From Callorhinus ursinus (lineage: Eukaryota > Chordata > Mammalia > Carnivora > Otariidae), in assembly GCF_003265705.1 (NCBI RefSeq), contig NW_020312775.1, positions 3,322,800-3,386,799 of the forward strand: a DNA stretch of 64,000 nucleotides, given 5' to 3'. Numbering within the stretch: position 1 is the stretch's first letter; each line of letters begins with the position of its first letter. Positions 44,501 to 55,084 of the stretch are shown piece after piece. The notes beneath the pieces are model-generated. The model saw nothing but the letters and a program-made list of their open reading frames with translations. It searched no databases and had not been told where the DNA came from. Both the position numbers and the translations under genes were made by a program.

Positions 44501-47489
44501 CAAATTACTGCATTCCAAATCTGACTAGAATTTGCTCTCGAGTGTGAAATGATTTGTTGACTCATTGCTTGTTCAGGCAACAAACAGGAAAAATACCCAT
44601 GTAATGAAAGTGTATTCATTTTGTTTTTCCAGTCTGAGTTTTACTGTTCTTGTTCTTTTGTCTGAGAGAGATTGATCAACATCTGTATTGAATAAACCGA
44701 CATCAAAACCATCTAAGGATATTGAGTGGGCACAACTCCACACCCACTTGGAAGTCAGTAACCATGATCATAATCCTTAGTATACAATGCAAACCACATT
44801 GAACTTCAACAAAAAATTGTACTTTCTGAGCTACGAATCTTCACCAAAACACCTATGACTACTAAATCTCTAATTGTTCTTGGTCACTAATCATTCTACT
44901 GTAAGAAAGACAAAGGCTAAATAATCTTCAGTGCTTCTTCAAGCTTTTTAAAAAATTCCTGTGTTATTATGTACTAGATAACTGGCAACTAAAGACCGAA
45001 AATGAGGCTCTAGATCAAATATTACTAGGAATGTTCCACTTTACGTCAGAAACTGGTTAAAGAAAACCAAGGTGAAATGATACCTTGACATACATTTTAG
45101 TATTGGCAATTATCTAACTCATACAGTCAAATTTTGGTTATCTAAATGGAATTAATTTGAATAAACTGACAGTCAGATGAGAGGAAAAATTAAAAGCATT
45201 TCATGTAAATATTTGTGTCTTGAAAAATAATCTCCTTAAAGTGACTAGTTTGGGTTAAGCAAAACTCCAGTGAGTGAAGTTCAACTGTAGACTTCAGTTC
45301 AAAAGAAGAGAACAATTTTTTTAAAAAACTACATTTGCATCATGTGTTCCAGGCATTTTCTTCTGCAATAAATTGAAGTTGTTGCAGTGCCTAGGGAAAT
45401 GTAAGAACTAATATCTTATCATTTGCTGTTGTACTTTAAGATGAATATCTAAAATGTTACACAGCAATGAAAAGTATTCTTGTGAGAAAAACATCCAATG
45501 TCACATTAAGACTTGCAGTTCTCTGCACATTTTATGCCAATAAATTTCAACTTTTCAATAAGGGGTCAACTCTTTAAACTGATGCTAAAATACATTGATC
45601 AACCTAACTATATATAAAACCTGGTGCCCAAAGTCACCAAGAGTATATGATCTCATGCCCGAGGTAACACATTCAGTGTTTTTATTATTATTGTATGATA
45701 ATTCCCCCAGCTTTTTCTGTAAGGAACTCTTTCTGGACTAAGTAATTGATGGTTTCTCATGCATGTTTTAATAGTCTTTAGGAAAAAGGTTTTTGAACAA
45801 ATGCCATCTGCTTTGGAATACTATTTGAACTGCACTTATTTCTGCAGTAGATTTCCCTAGCTGGCCAATTAATTACAAGTTATAAGGTCTTTTTAAAGTC
45901 ATTTGAAAAAAAAAAAGGACAACAGTTATGGTTCATTGTTCCCATCTTGAATCGACTCTAATGATGTAAGTAGTATACATCATAAATACCTTTTCAGTAT
46001 TGTTAGGACAAGATAAATATCTATATCTTTATATCATTTATATATATCTATATCTGTAGAGAGAGACTGGACAAAATTGTCATTAAATGCATGGTGTGGA
46101 CTTAGAACTTAGATTTCATTCTCATCAGTTTTGTATTTGGAGAATAAAAAAACACCTTATATGAATGCTTTTTACTATTGCTTAAGAGGATATTTAAACC
46201 CATAGAACATTTTTAACAATTACTTTGATCATTACTGAAATATTTAGGTTTAGATAATTAAAGAAATAGAATCACAATACAGTAGAAATTGAATTAATTT
46301 CCCCTTTTGTGTATGTGTTCTTGGAACCAGTTAATCTAATTTTTATAACAATTTTTGGAATGTAAGTTTTGCCAGACTAAATATATTTTAAGGTAAATAT
46401 TTAAAAAATGACTAACCTATTTACTAGTCATTTAGCCTCTATTAAATTGATCACAGACAAGATGTTGATTTTCTCTTAAACAAAGTAAATTAATTTCAAA
46501 CATTGTACCATGATGGCAAGATCTAAGATATCTTGGGATAAATATATTCCAGAATCCTATTGACGTGGTCATTTGTATCCAGAGCTAAATCAAAATAAGG
46601 GCATTTTCTGGACAATGTTATTACACATTCTCAATATCAAAGAACCAACATAGAGTACATGGTTTGTAGCAAGTTCTTGAGAAGCATCTTATAAATTAAT
46701 GAATGGGCGAACTACACATAAGCTTTAATCACAATCATATATTTGGCACACATAATAAATGATTAATGAAATCAATGCTTTTTTTTTAAAGCAGTTTTTG
46801 TATGGAACCATCCAGGTGGATTCACATGTAAATCTCTGGTTGTGAGAAATATAACTATATTTTAGGTTGATATTTGATTTCTAGTTAGTCTTTTCACTTT
46901 CAAGAAAAATCAGCTGACAAGTCTACTTATCAGAAAGGCACCTTTTGCATTTTAGAAATGACTCTAACCCCTAGGTAGTATTTGAAATTTATAAAAAGCC
47001 TCCCCAGGGCTCCAGCTGATATTTGCCCTGGCCAGGAGGGTTGGACCTTTTTCCTTTGGGCTCACTGCTGATAATACTGATATGGACCTCTCATTTCATT
47101 AACTTTGATAAAGGCATTATTCCTCCACTGCATGTGAGAAACAAGACTATAGAGAATTTTGAGAACAGTAGGAAACTCTGCCCTTACCACACACACACAC
47201 GAGTTAATTTCTGTTTTCTTACACTCTTCTTACATTGGAAAGCATATTAATTATAAATGTACATTGTGAAGAAACCCAGTCTTACATCATTAAAAATAGT
47301 TTTGATTGGTTTTGTGTACTGTTGAAAAAATAGATTTGAAACATCTTTAGAAAGTAATTGTAAGGAAACAGAGAGGACTATGCAGAAAATGAGGCCGGAA
47401 AACAGTGCCCTTAAAATGACAATACATGTCCCAGAGGCAGTCTAGCATAATAATAAAAAATATTACTTCTACTACTACTAACTAGCTAG
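41571..47489. other. Long AT-rich segment with no gene or young repeat
   Basis: About 5.9 kb without any recognisable SINE, L1, LTR or reading frame worth naming, in a window where almost every other few kb carries a carnivore-specific insertion. It holds only short A/T runs (for example 45906-45917 A-run, 46019-46072 TA-rich) and short CA repeats (47190-47202). It could be intron or intergenic; exons with splice sites and coding frames were not evident. Confidence 0.5.
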
Positions 47490-47700
47490 CTTTTATATAG
47501 CACTTATTATGTACCAGATCCTGGTTCTAAGTGCTTTATATATCTCAACTAACTTTATCTTCACAGTAATCTATTAAATTGCTACAATCTTAACCTCGTA
47601 TTATATAGATAAGGAAACTAAGGCACAGAAAGATTGAATAATTCACCCATGGCCAAAAAGCTCGTCGGTAACAGAACAAGTATTTGAACTCAGAGGCAGA
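47490..47700 (-). repeat. MIR SINE, minus strand
   Basis: The reverse MIR pattern is clear: TAGCACTTATTATGTACCAG, TTCTAAGTGCTTTATATATC, GATAAGGAAACTAAGGCACA and ATTTGAACTCAGAGGCAG. Confidence 0.62.
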
Positions 47701-47832
47701 GAGGTTCAAGAGTGTTTAAGAGGTTTAGGTCCCACATTTGCCGCTTAATATTTGTGTGCCTATAAGCAAGTCATTTAAACTCTCCAACCCTGAGTTTCCT
47801 CTTCAGTTAAATGGGGTTAGTAATGCCTACCA
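47701..47832 (+). repeat. MIR SINE, 5' part, cut by the provirus
   Basis: TGCCGCTTAATATTTGTGTG, CAAGTCATTTAAACTCTCC and GAGTTTCCTCTTCAGTTAAA then GTTAGTAATGCCTACCA match MIR in order. The MIR continues after the provirus from 54092 (CCTACCACACAGATATTTAT). It is head-to-head with the MIR at 47490-47700. Confidence 0.62.
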
Positions 47833-48336
47833 TGTGGGAAACAAAAGCCACAATGACCAGTGGTGCATGTTCGCTCAGACTCCGAGATCTCTGAGAAAAC
47901 TCAAGATTGCAGTAACCCGAAAGGATCAGAGTGAAATGCCCTGTGTGTGGTCAGTTCTAAAGTACGCAGCAGAAGATGTTTTGTAGATAGGAAGCCAGCT
48001 GTAAACAGCACACTGTGCACTCCCCTCTTTGTTCCCTTGTCCTGTAAACAGCACACTGGGCACTCCCCTCTGTTCCTTTATTCTGTTTTAAAGATTCTTA
48101 CGTGCTTGACTAATCCTGTATACATGGAGGAATGTGCCTTACTACGCCCCTGCTGTAAATCATTATTGATCTATATTGCTGTAGAAGAGTATGGAAAAGT
48201 ATGCTCCATAAGAGTATGGAAAATAAACCTCAGTGCCTCGGGCTATTTGCTTGGGGTCCCCTGTGCCTCGCTGTACTATCGGCTCTTTTTCTCAGTTCCT
48301 TCACTGCCCCAGGTCCCTGACTCTCAGAGGTTGACA
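47833..48336 (+). repeat. 5' LTR of the betaretrovirus-like provirus
   Basis: The 504-bp LTR begins TGTGGGAAACAAAAGCC and ends GGTTGACA. A polyadenylation signal AATAAA lies at 48222-48227 and the GT-rich sequence follows. A 43-bp direct duplication (47999-48041 and 48042-48083, each starting CTGTAAACAGCACACTG) is present here but single in the 3' LTR. I see no canonical TATA box with confidence. Confidence 0.92.
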
Positions 48337-48338
48337 AG

Positions 48339-48356
48339 TGGCGCCTGAAAAGGGAC
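48339..48356 (+). promoter_or_regulatory. Primer-binding site, tRNA-Lys type
   Basis: TGGCGCCTGAAAAGGGAC differs at 2 of 18 positions from the tRNA-Lys3-complementary PBS (TGGCGCCCGAACAGGGAC). It sits two bases after the 5' LTR, as expected. Reverse transcription of the ancestral virus was probably primed by tRNA-Lys. Confidence 0.82.
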
Positions 48357-48436
48357 CTGAAGTCCCCCTCAAGGAGTGACTGGCCAGTGATAGGAATCCT
48401 AAAGAAGGTGGTAAGTAGGAAAGTTTATTACAGGAC

Positions 48437-49870
48437 TTGGGGCAATCAAATTTGAAAGCATCAGGTTTTGCTGCGTTGATACATCATTTTCTTAAAGAAT
48501 ATGGAGCTAAAGTTACTAAGCAGTGCATAGAAAAATGTTTGGAAACAGTAGTTGAATATAATCCTTGCTTTCCAGATGAAGGCTCCTTAGATGAGGAGAC
48601 TTGGATCCAAGTGAAAAATAATGTCTTGAAGGCTATGAGACAAGGTGAAATGATTCCCCTTGATTTCTGGCCCATTTGGGCTTTAGTACGAGTGGTTATC
48701 AATACTATGGAAACTGAGGATAAGTTATCCCCGGCTGAGGTTGCTAAAGAAACTACTAATTAAAATACATAGGAATTAGACAATGAGACTTTAGAAAAGG
48801 CTAAGACTGAAAGTAAAAATGTTTTCACAGCTTCATAGTCCCGGCTGTTACCCACAGCCCCTCTGCTTTTAACAGAGGACCCCACTGAAGATGATCAACC
48901 TCCCTCCACAATAGATTTATTCCCCTCAAACAATCCTCCCTAGCTCTCTCACCTCTCGAAAAGGAACTCTGACGGCAAGGGGCTAATGATCTATTTATGG
49001 CTTTCCCCATAGACGGAACACAAGCTGCTGGTCCCGTCTATGAGGGATTAGATTTAAATGCTTTCAGGGAACTAAAGAAGGCTTGCCACTTGTATGGACC
49101 CACAGCCCCTTATACTATAGAGATTTTGAAAGCTTGGGCAAATTCTGGGGAGTGGATCCCTTATGATTGGCATATGGTTGCACGGGCTTGCCTTAAGCCA
49201 CAGGATTTATTACAATGAAAAATGTGGTTATCGGATGCCGCCTATATGAAAGCCCGGGTGAATCGGGCTAACCCTGCCATGCATCATATTTCTTTTGAAA
49301 TGCTCACTGGCTCTGGCCCCTTTTCAGATGTTTGAGAGCAATTGGTTAACACTCCGCCTGCAGCCATAGCGCAGGTATCTGAAATTGCCCTCGCAGCTTG
49401 GGGAAAGTTAACCCCTTCAGGGGAAGTGGGGCAAAGTTATATAAAAATTGTGCAAGGCCCTACAGAAGCATATACTGATTTTATTTCTTAGCTTGAAACG
49501 GCTATTGATCTCCAAGTCGATAATAAACCTGCTAAAGAGCACTTGCTAAGACAGCTTGCTTTTGAAAATGCTGAGGACTGCCAAGCGGCCATCCGACCAC
49601 ATAGGGAAAAAGGAAACATTCTCGATTATCTTCGTCTAGGTAGAAATATTGGCACTCTTACACATCAAGCTCGGATAGCCTCCCTTCAACTCATGGCCCT
49701 ACAAAAACAACAGGATATAAAATGCTATAATTGTGGGAAAGTAGGACATGTCAGAAGGAATGCCGTAAAACCCCCCAACCTAGAGCCAATTCTCTAATAC
49801 TGCCCCTAGCCTCTGCCCTCATTGTGGCAAAGGCAAACATTGGGCCAAGGAATGCAAATCCAAATTTGAC
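48437..49870 (+). pseudogene. gag: gag remnant (matrix, capsid, nucleocapsid)
   Basis: Gag is the structural polyprotein of the virion. The matrix frame (48437-48763) begins at codon TTG where an ATG is expected; the next residues GQSN look like a myristoylation context. It ends at TAA 48761-48763. A frameshift then separates a proline-rich stretch from the capsid (48997-49218; residues YGPTAPYTIEILKAWANSGE), which stops at TGA. Further stops occur near 49335 and 49488. The major homology region is visible (VQGPTEAYTDF, about 49446-49480). The first zinc knuckle (CYNCGKVGH, from 49723) lacks its last Cys in frame; the second ([14 protein letters not shown], 49814-49855) is intact. Confidence 0.88.
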
Positions 49871-49989
49871 AAGCAGGGTAACCCACTTCCGTTAAGGTCG
49901 GGAAACAGGATGCGGGCCACCCCTGGGCCCCGAACAACAATGGGGGATTCAATATGTCGCCTTTCCAGCAACTTCCTGCTGTACACAAA

Positions 49990-50831
49990 AACCCTCCGTG
50001 TTATCACTCAGTCCTGCCACCCAGGGAATTGTCGCAATAGATTTAACCACTCCTTTTACAGTAAATCTTCACCCTGGTCTCGGGCCTCAAAAAATACCCA
50101 CGGGTGACGGACCTTTACCAAGAGGAAGGTGGATCTTGTGTTAGGAAGATCTAGCCTAAAGGAATCCAGATAATGCCTGAGGTAATAGATTCTGACTATG
50201 AGGGAGAAATAATGGTGGTCGCACAGACTCGGGTTCTTTGGACCTTTAAGGGAGGAGATAGAATTGCTCAGTTACTGTTATTGCCCTATGTACAAATTGG
50301 TCAGTCCCACAGATGAAATGTGGAGGATTTGGTAGTACTGATCCTCTCATGGTTGAATGGGCTTCATTATTGACTTAGACTGATCGTCCCTCTATGACTC
50401 TTAAAATTAGAAGAAGGACTTTCTCAGGTCTAGTAGATTCTGGAGCCGATATTTCAGTAATAGCTTCCCAGTCTTGGCCTAATACCTGGCCCACACAAGC
50501 AACCTCTGGTTCGGTAGAAGGAATAGGTTTTGTGGTGGCAGAAGAAATTTGACAAAGTAGTGTGCCACTTAAATGTGAGGGACCAGATGAATTAGAAGGA
50601 ATTATCCAGGCTTTCATCTTAAATACCCCCATTAATCTTTGGGGAAGAGACCTCTTGCAACAGTGGGGAGCTGAGCTAGTCATCTCCCCAAATCAACCAG
50701 TTAATCAAATCATGACAAAGATGGGCTATAAGACAGGACAGGGCTTAGGCAAACAACATCAAGGAATCATGGAGCTTATCATTGTCCAAGGACAAACTCA
50801 TATGGCTGGACTGGGTTACCCTTTTTTCTAG
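49990..50831 (+). pseudogene. pro: pro remnant: dUTPase plus aspartic protease with G-patch
   Basis: About 50020-50320 encodes dUTPase-like pieces in more than one frame: a [11 protein letters not shown] start, VIDSDYEGEIMV and GGDRIAQLLLLP, which match conserved trimeric dUTPase motifs. The protease follows: LVDSGADISVI, with the catalytic DSG at 50436-50444, and a GRDLL motif near 50643. A TGA near 50550 interrupts it. The 50562-50831 frame ends with a glycine-rich G-patch (MGYKTGQGLGKQHQGI). dUTPase limits dUTP during reverse transcription, the protease cleaves Gag and Pol, and the G-patch binds nucleic acid; all three are betaretroviral hallmarks. It overlaps pol in the -1 frame as expected. 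Confidence 0.87.
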
Positions 50832-52500
50832 GAGCCATTGAGGAAAAGAGGCCTGCTCCCATTAAAATAACTTGGAAAATTTCTTCCCCGGTTTGGACTC
50901 CTCAGTGGCCCCTTCCGATAGAAAAATTGCAGGCCTTAGAACAAATTATTCAAGAACAATTGCAGGCAGGACATATAGAGCCTTCGCAATCTCCTTAGAA
51001 CTCTCCTGTTTTTGTTATCAGAAAGAAATCAGGTAAGTGGAGGCTCTTAATAGACCTTCGGAATGTTAATCCCATCATGGAGCCCTTGGGTGCCTTGCCG
51101 CCTGGGTTACCCACTCCTACAGCCATTCCCAAACAATGGCCATTGATAATAATAGATCTTAAGGATTGTTTCTATACCATAGCCATTCACCCTGAGGATA
51201 AGGAGAAATTTGCCTTTTCTATTCCCAGCACTAACAATAAGGAACCAATGAGACGATATCAATGGACAGTTTTGCCACAAGGCATGACTAATTCTCCTAC
51301 CCTGTGTCAGTATTATGTTGGCCAGGTCCTCAGGCCTGTAGGAGATCATTATCCTCGATCCTGTATCATTCATTATATGGATGATATTTTGCTGGCATCA
51401 CAAACTGCAACCGAATTACAAGATGTGTATCAGGCCACTTCCCAACATTTGACTTCTGCCGGTCTCATAATCGCCCTGGAGAAAATCCAAACAACTACTC
51501 CGGCTTCTTATCTAGGCACTGTGGTAGATAGAACCGCAGTGAAACCTCAAACAATGCAAATTCGTAGGGAAACTCTCCTTACTCTTAACGATTTTCAGAA
51601 ACTCCTAGGAGACATTAATTGGATTCGCCCTCTCCTAGGGATTACTACTTATAAATTATAAAATTTATTTAACACTTTACAAGGTGATTCTGCTTTAGAT
51701 AGTCCTCGCACTCTATCCTCAGAGGCAGAATCCGAACTGCAGTTTGTTGAGGAGCGATTAAAAAAACTGCTTTTGCTTACAGGTATGATGATTCCCCCTG
51801 CTTCTTATTTTCCCTACCCCTCATTCTCCAACTGGTGTCTTAGCACAAGAAGACAAACCTCTCAAATGGGTGACTTTACATACAAAAACTTCTGGAACTG
51901 TTACTCCATATCCATCTCTTGTCGCTTCACTCATTCTCCAAGGACGAAAGCGTTCTATTCAAATTGTTTTGAGCCAGAGCTCATTTTTTTAACTATCTCT
52001 TCCACATCTTTTAAGGAAGTCCTTCCTTTCTCTACTGATCTGCAAATATCTCTTGCTGATTATACACTGGGCGCATAGGTTGCCACTATCGGTCAGGTAA
52101 ACTATGAGACTTCCTAAAGCACACTGCCTGGGTTATAAATCACGTAGTCCTTAATGCCCCAATCCCCTCAGCTCCTACATACTTTATTGATGGCTCTTCC
52201 TCTGGGCACACCGGAGTCCGGGGCCCTGCTATTCAGCGCTCCATGAAAACCCCTTACACTTCTGCTCAACAAGTCAAAGTTGCAGCTTTATTGTTCTTAT
52301 TGCAGAATGTTCATTATCCTATGAATATCGTATCTGATTCTGCTTAGTAGTTGGCATTGTTGCGCCTTTGGAAACAGCTCTTATTTCCACAACTCATTCT
52401 ATCATTAACCCTTTGCTTCAGGAATTACAATTAGAAATTCAATCTCGAACTCACCCTTTGTTCATTACTCATACCCACTCTCATTCCAACCTCCCTGGAC
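50832..52500 (+). pseudogene. pol: pol remnant: reverse transcriptase and RNase H
   Basis: The RT fingers begin near 50835 in the -1 frame relative to protease. A TAG at 50996-50998 replaces a probable Trp codon. The frame 51077-51661 contains the palm: [20 protein letters not shown] with the first catalytic Asp, [17 protein letters not shown], and an intact YMDD at 51374-51385. It stops at TAA 51659-51661. The connection domain lies in broken frames. RNase H shows FIDGSSSG (catalytic Asp codon 52189-52191) and SDSA (52336-52344) directly followed by TAG. So the catalytic boxes survive but the reading frame does not. Confidence 0.9.
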
Positions 52501-53463
52501 CTCTTAACACAGGGAAGTCAGTCTGCTGATTTATTGGCTACTCCTATTTTTGAAACTCTACAAACAGAACATGCCCATCTTCATGCCAACGCCAACCGTC
52601 TACATTCACACTATAAAATATGCTTGTGCTCTGCCAGGCAAATAGTCTCTTCCTGTCCTATTTGTCAACCTCTACATTTAACTGAGCATCTGGTGGGCAT
52701 CAATCCCAGAGACACAGCTCCTGATTGTATTCTTCATGCTACTCCATTGACGGGAGAAAATGTTGGGCATGTTATCTCTCATTTACTTGAATGTTTTGCT
52801 ATTATGGGGTTACCTACTTGTATCAAGACAGATAATGGCCCAGCATATACTAGCAAGAAAGTATGAGAATTCCTTGCAGAATGGCAAATATAGCATATCA
52901 CAGGTATTCCTTATACTCCTCAAGGACAGGCTGTAGTAGAAAGGGCGCATGCCACCATTAAAAAACAACCCTGTAAAACTATTTCAAAAAAGAAAGGGGG
53001 AATCTCCCCCCAAGATGTCATGGCACAAACCTTATTTATTTTAAAATTTTTAAATTTACCCCAAGGAGAACCATACACTAGAGCTGACAAACATTTCTTG
53101 CCAGCCTCAATCTCAACTCAGGACGCACCTGTGTGGATAAAAAATGATGAAAATAATTGGTTGCCCAGGAAATTAATTACCCGAGGCCCAGGTTATGCTT
53201 GTGTTATTCCAGATGGATCCAGTCGAGAAATTTGGATACCTCTTCAGAAAGTCCAGCCCAGGACCAGCGATAAAGACAATAGAAGAGGTCTCTCTGGGAT
53301 TGACTACCCAACCCCCTGTCTGAGAGATGGCAACACTCTCCTTGAAGAGACCTCAAAAATGAAAATTGCCCCCAACAACACTCCCAACTTGGGGGCAACT
53401 GAAGACCCTCACTCAGAGGGCAGAGTGAGTCCTAGAGATGACCAGATCTACCAAAACCCCTGA
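52501..53463 (+). pseudogene. pol: pol remnant: integrase, with internal deletion
   Basis: The N-terminal zinc domain is recognisable (His residues near 52570-52610 and SCPICQ near 52655). The core then jumps from INPRDTAPD to TGENVGHVISHLLECF, so roughly 30 residues that should hold the first catalytic Asp are missing. The second Asp (KTDNGPAYTS, codon 52831-52833) and the Glu (GQAVVERAH, codon 52939-52941) are present. Stops at 52864-52866 and near 52891 follow. The C-terminal domain is open (53020-53463) with the WIPLQKVQP end. Integrase inserts viral DNA into host DNA; this copy cannot. Confidence 0.87.
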
Positions 53464-53566
53464 ACATTTGTTCCTGGTTATGTTAGTGGTGGTGATATGC
53501 ACCTCTGCGCAGTACAGATTCCATCCTTCTTCTCCAGGCCCATATGGGGGTCTGGATCCCGGATAA
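53438..53566 (+). pseudogene. env: env leader stub; rest of env deleted
   Basis: A 42-codon frame begins ATG at 53438, overlapping the end of integrase as betaretroviral env usually does. After ten polar residues a hydrophobic stretch (LFLVMLVVVI, 53468-53497) looks like a signal peptide, then a TAA at 53564-53566. Only about 65 bp lie between it and the polypurine tract, versus the ~1.8-2 kb of a complete env. No surface or transmembrane domain was found. The stub is an inference from position and hydrophobicity. Confidence 0.55.
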
Positions 53567-53631
53567 TGTACCCTCAAAAAATGAGTGCCCAAAATCTCCA
53601 TCACAGAGTGCTTACGACAGCAGCTAATTTG

Positions 53632-53649
53632 AAAAAAGAAAGGGGGAGC
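53632..53649 (+). promoter_or_regulatory. Polypurine tract
   Basis: AAAAAAGAAAGGGGGAGC immediately precedes the 3' LTR, in the position where retroviral plus-strand DNA synthesis is primed. Confidence 0.88.
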
Positions 53650-54091
53650 TGTGGGAAACAGAATGCCACAATGACCAGTGGTGCATGTTCGCTCAGACTC
53701 TGAGATCTCTGAGAAAACTCGAGATTGCAGGGTTAAAAATAACCTGAAAGGATCAGTGTGAAATGCCCTTGGAACGTGTGTGGTTAGTTCTAAAGTACAC
53801 AGCAGAAGATGTTTTGTAGATAGGAAGCCAGCTGTAAACAGGACACTGCACTCCCCTCTTTGTTCCCTTGTCCTGTAAATTCTGTTTTAAAGATTCTTAC
53901 ATGCTTGACTAATCCTGTATACATGGAGGAGTGTGCCTTACTACGCCCCGGCTATAGAAGGTATATGAGTATGGAAAATAAACCTTGGCACCTCGGGCTG
54001 TTTGCTCGGGGTCCCCTGTGCCTCGCTGTACTGTCATCTCTTTTTCTCAGTTCCTTCACCACCCCAGATCCCCAACTCTCAGAGGTCGACA
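53650..54091 (+). repeat. 3' LTR of the betaretrovirus-like provirus
   Basis: 442 bp, starting TGTGGGAAACAGAATGCC and ending GGTCGACA. AATAAA lies at 53977-53982. It has one copy of the 43-bp unit that is doubled in the 5' LTR. It also lacks the 5' LTR segment around 48157-48210 and has an extra GGGTTAAAAAT block near 53730 and TTGGAACG near 53770. Besides indels there are scattered substitutions, implying a long residence time or a recombinant origin. Confidence 0.93.
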
Positions 54092-54160
54092 CCTACCACA
54101 CAGATATTTATGGGTTAATAATTGTAAATAATGTTTATTTATTGAGCATGCAGTTCATGA
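54092..54160 (+). repeat. MIR SINE, 3' part after the provirus
   Basis: Starts with the second copy of CCTACCA and continues CACAGATATTTATGGGTTAA. It is the other half of the MIR broken at 47832. Confidence 0.5.
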
Positions 54161-54164
54161 TCTT

Positions 54165-54390
54165 TACTCTTGGAAAAGTCAGACTTTGTTACTTACTTAT
54201 TAAATGATGCTGGGAAAGTATATCTCTAGACCTCAGTTTCCTTATTTGTAAAATGAGAAACACATTTCTGCATCTTCAAAATAAAGATATTAATAGCTTT
54301 TTAGTAAGGTTATCAGGAAGATCAAATGAGATGATGCATAAGTATTTAACATGATTCCTAGCATATAATAAGCACACAATGAATAATAGT
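54165..54390 (+). repeat. MIR SINE
   Basis: TAGACCTCAGTTTCCTTATT, TGTAAAATGAGAAACACATT, AAATGAGATGATGCATAAGT and CTAGCATATAATAAGCACAC follow the MIR consensus order. Confidence 0.62.
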
Positions 54391-54879
54391 AATAATAATA
54401 AATAGAAAGTTTAATTAGCATAAACTTCTCAGGGTACTCTCACTAAAACAAATGTGAATACAAGAAGTCAATATCAGTGCCTCATGTCAGATTCTCACTA
54501 ACTTGGAAGGTTAAAAAGAGACTTAATAGTAACTACATATTATAAGCTTCAGCATAAGAGAGAGGCTCAAAGAAAGGGTCATATTCAGTATTTCTATGGC
54601 TTGAAGAACCCTGCCTAGATAATTAGTAGTTGAGCATCACTATTAGAGACTCTTTTGCCCAAGTTGCTCCAATTCAACTTTATTGGGCATTATAGTGACA
54701 AAGGAGGCAAAACAATAGCCTGGAGGTCAGGTATGATAGCAGTACTGTGAGGCTTGATGAAGTTTGGAAAGACATTAGAAATGTGTACTAGAAGTACACA
54801 AGTCTTACTCTAGGCAATATCCAATGAAACAAAGTTTAAGTAGTATAAAGCATATTGGCAGGAGGGATCTTATTAGGCA
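54391..54879. other. Single-copy DNA
   Basis: No gene seen. Confidence 0.5.
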
Positions 54880-55012
54880 GGATGAAAATGTTCTAAAACT
54901 AATTTATGGTGATGATTGTGCCACTCGATAAAGTTACTAAAAACCATTAAATTGTATACCTGAAGTAGGTGAATTTTATATTAAAAAAGTACCTTAATAA
55001 AGTTTTCTAAAA
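54880..55012 (+). repeat. Ancient L1 3' UTR-like fragment
   Basis: AATTTATGGTGATGATTGTG, CTAAAAACCATTAAATTGTA and CCTTAATAAAGTTTTC match the 3' UTR order of an old mammalian L1 (GGTGATGGTTGCAC...AAAAACCATTGAATTGTA...CAATAAAGCT). Confidence 0.55.
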
Positions 55013-55084
55013 AAACATTTAAAGTCAGTTTTTGGAATTAACACATATTCCTTATGTCATGTTTAGAAAAAGGAGAACAGAGAA

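Larger units (their letters stand above)
47833..54091 (+). mobile_element. Endogenous betaretrovirus-like (class II) provirus, defective
   Basis: A 6.26-kb provirus with both LTRs, TG...CA termini and CCTACCA on each side (47826-47832 and 54092-54098); class II ERVs make 6-bp duplications, so one matching base may be chance. Order: 5' LTR, tRNA-Lys-type PBS, gag, dUTPase-protease, pol (RT, RNase H, integrase), a stub of env, polypurine tract, 3' LTR. The dUTPase before protease, the G-patch after protease and the Lys PBS together point to the betaretroviral (ERVK/MMTV/type D) group. Every gene is broken by stops, frameshifts or deletions, so the copy is a dead genomic fossil. Close relatives in the host genome are not excluded. 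Confidence 0.93.

Noticed and set aside
47947..48348. 133-codon frame in the 5' LTR
   Set aside because: LTR sequence; it repeats in part in the 3' LTR and has no domain. Not treated as a superantigen-like gene, since no evidence supports that.
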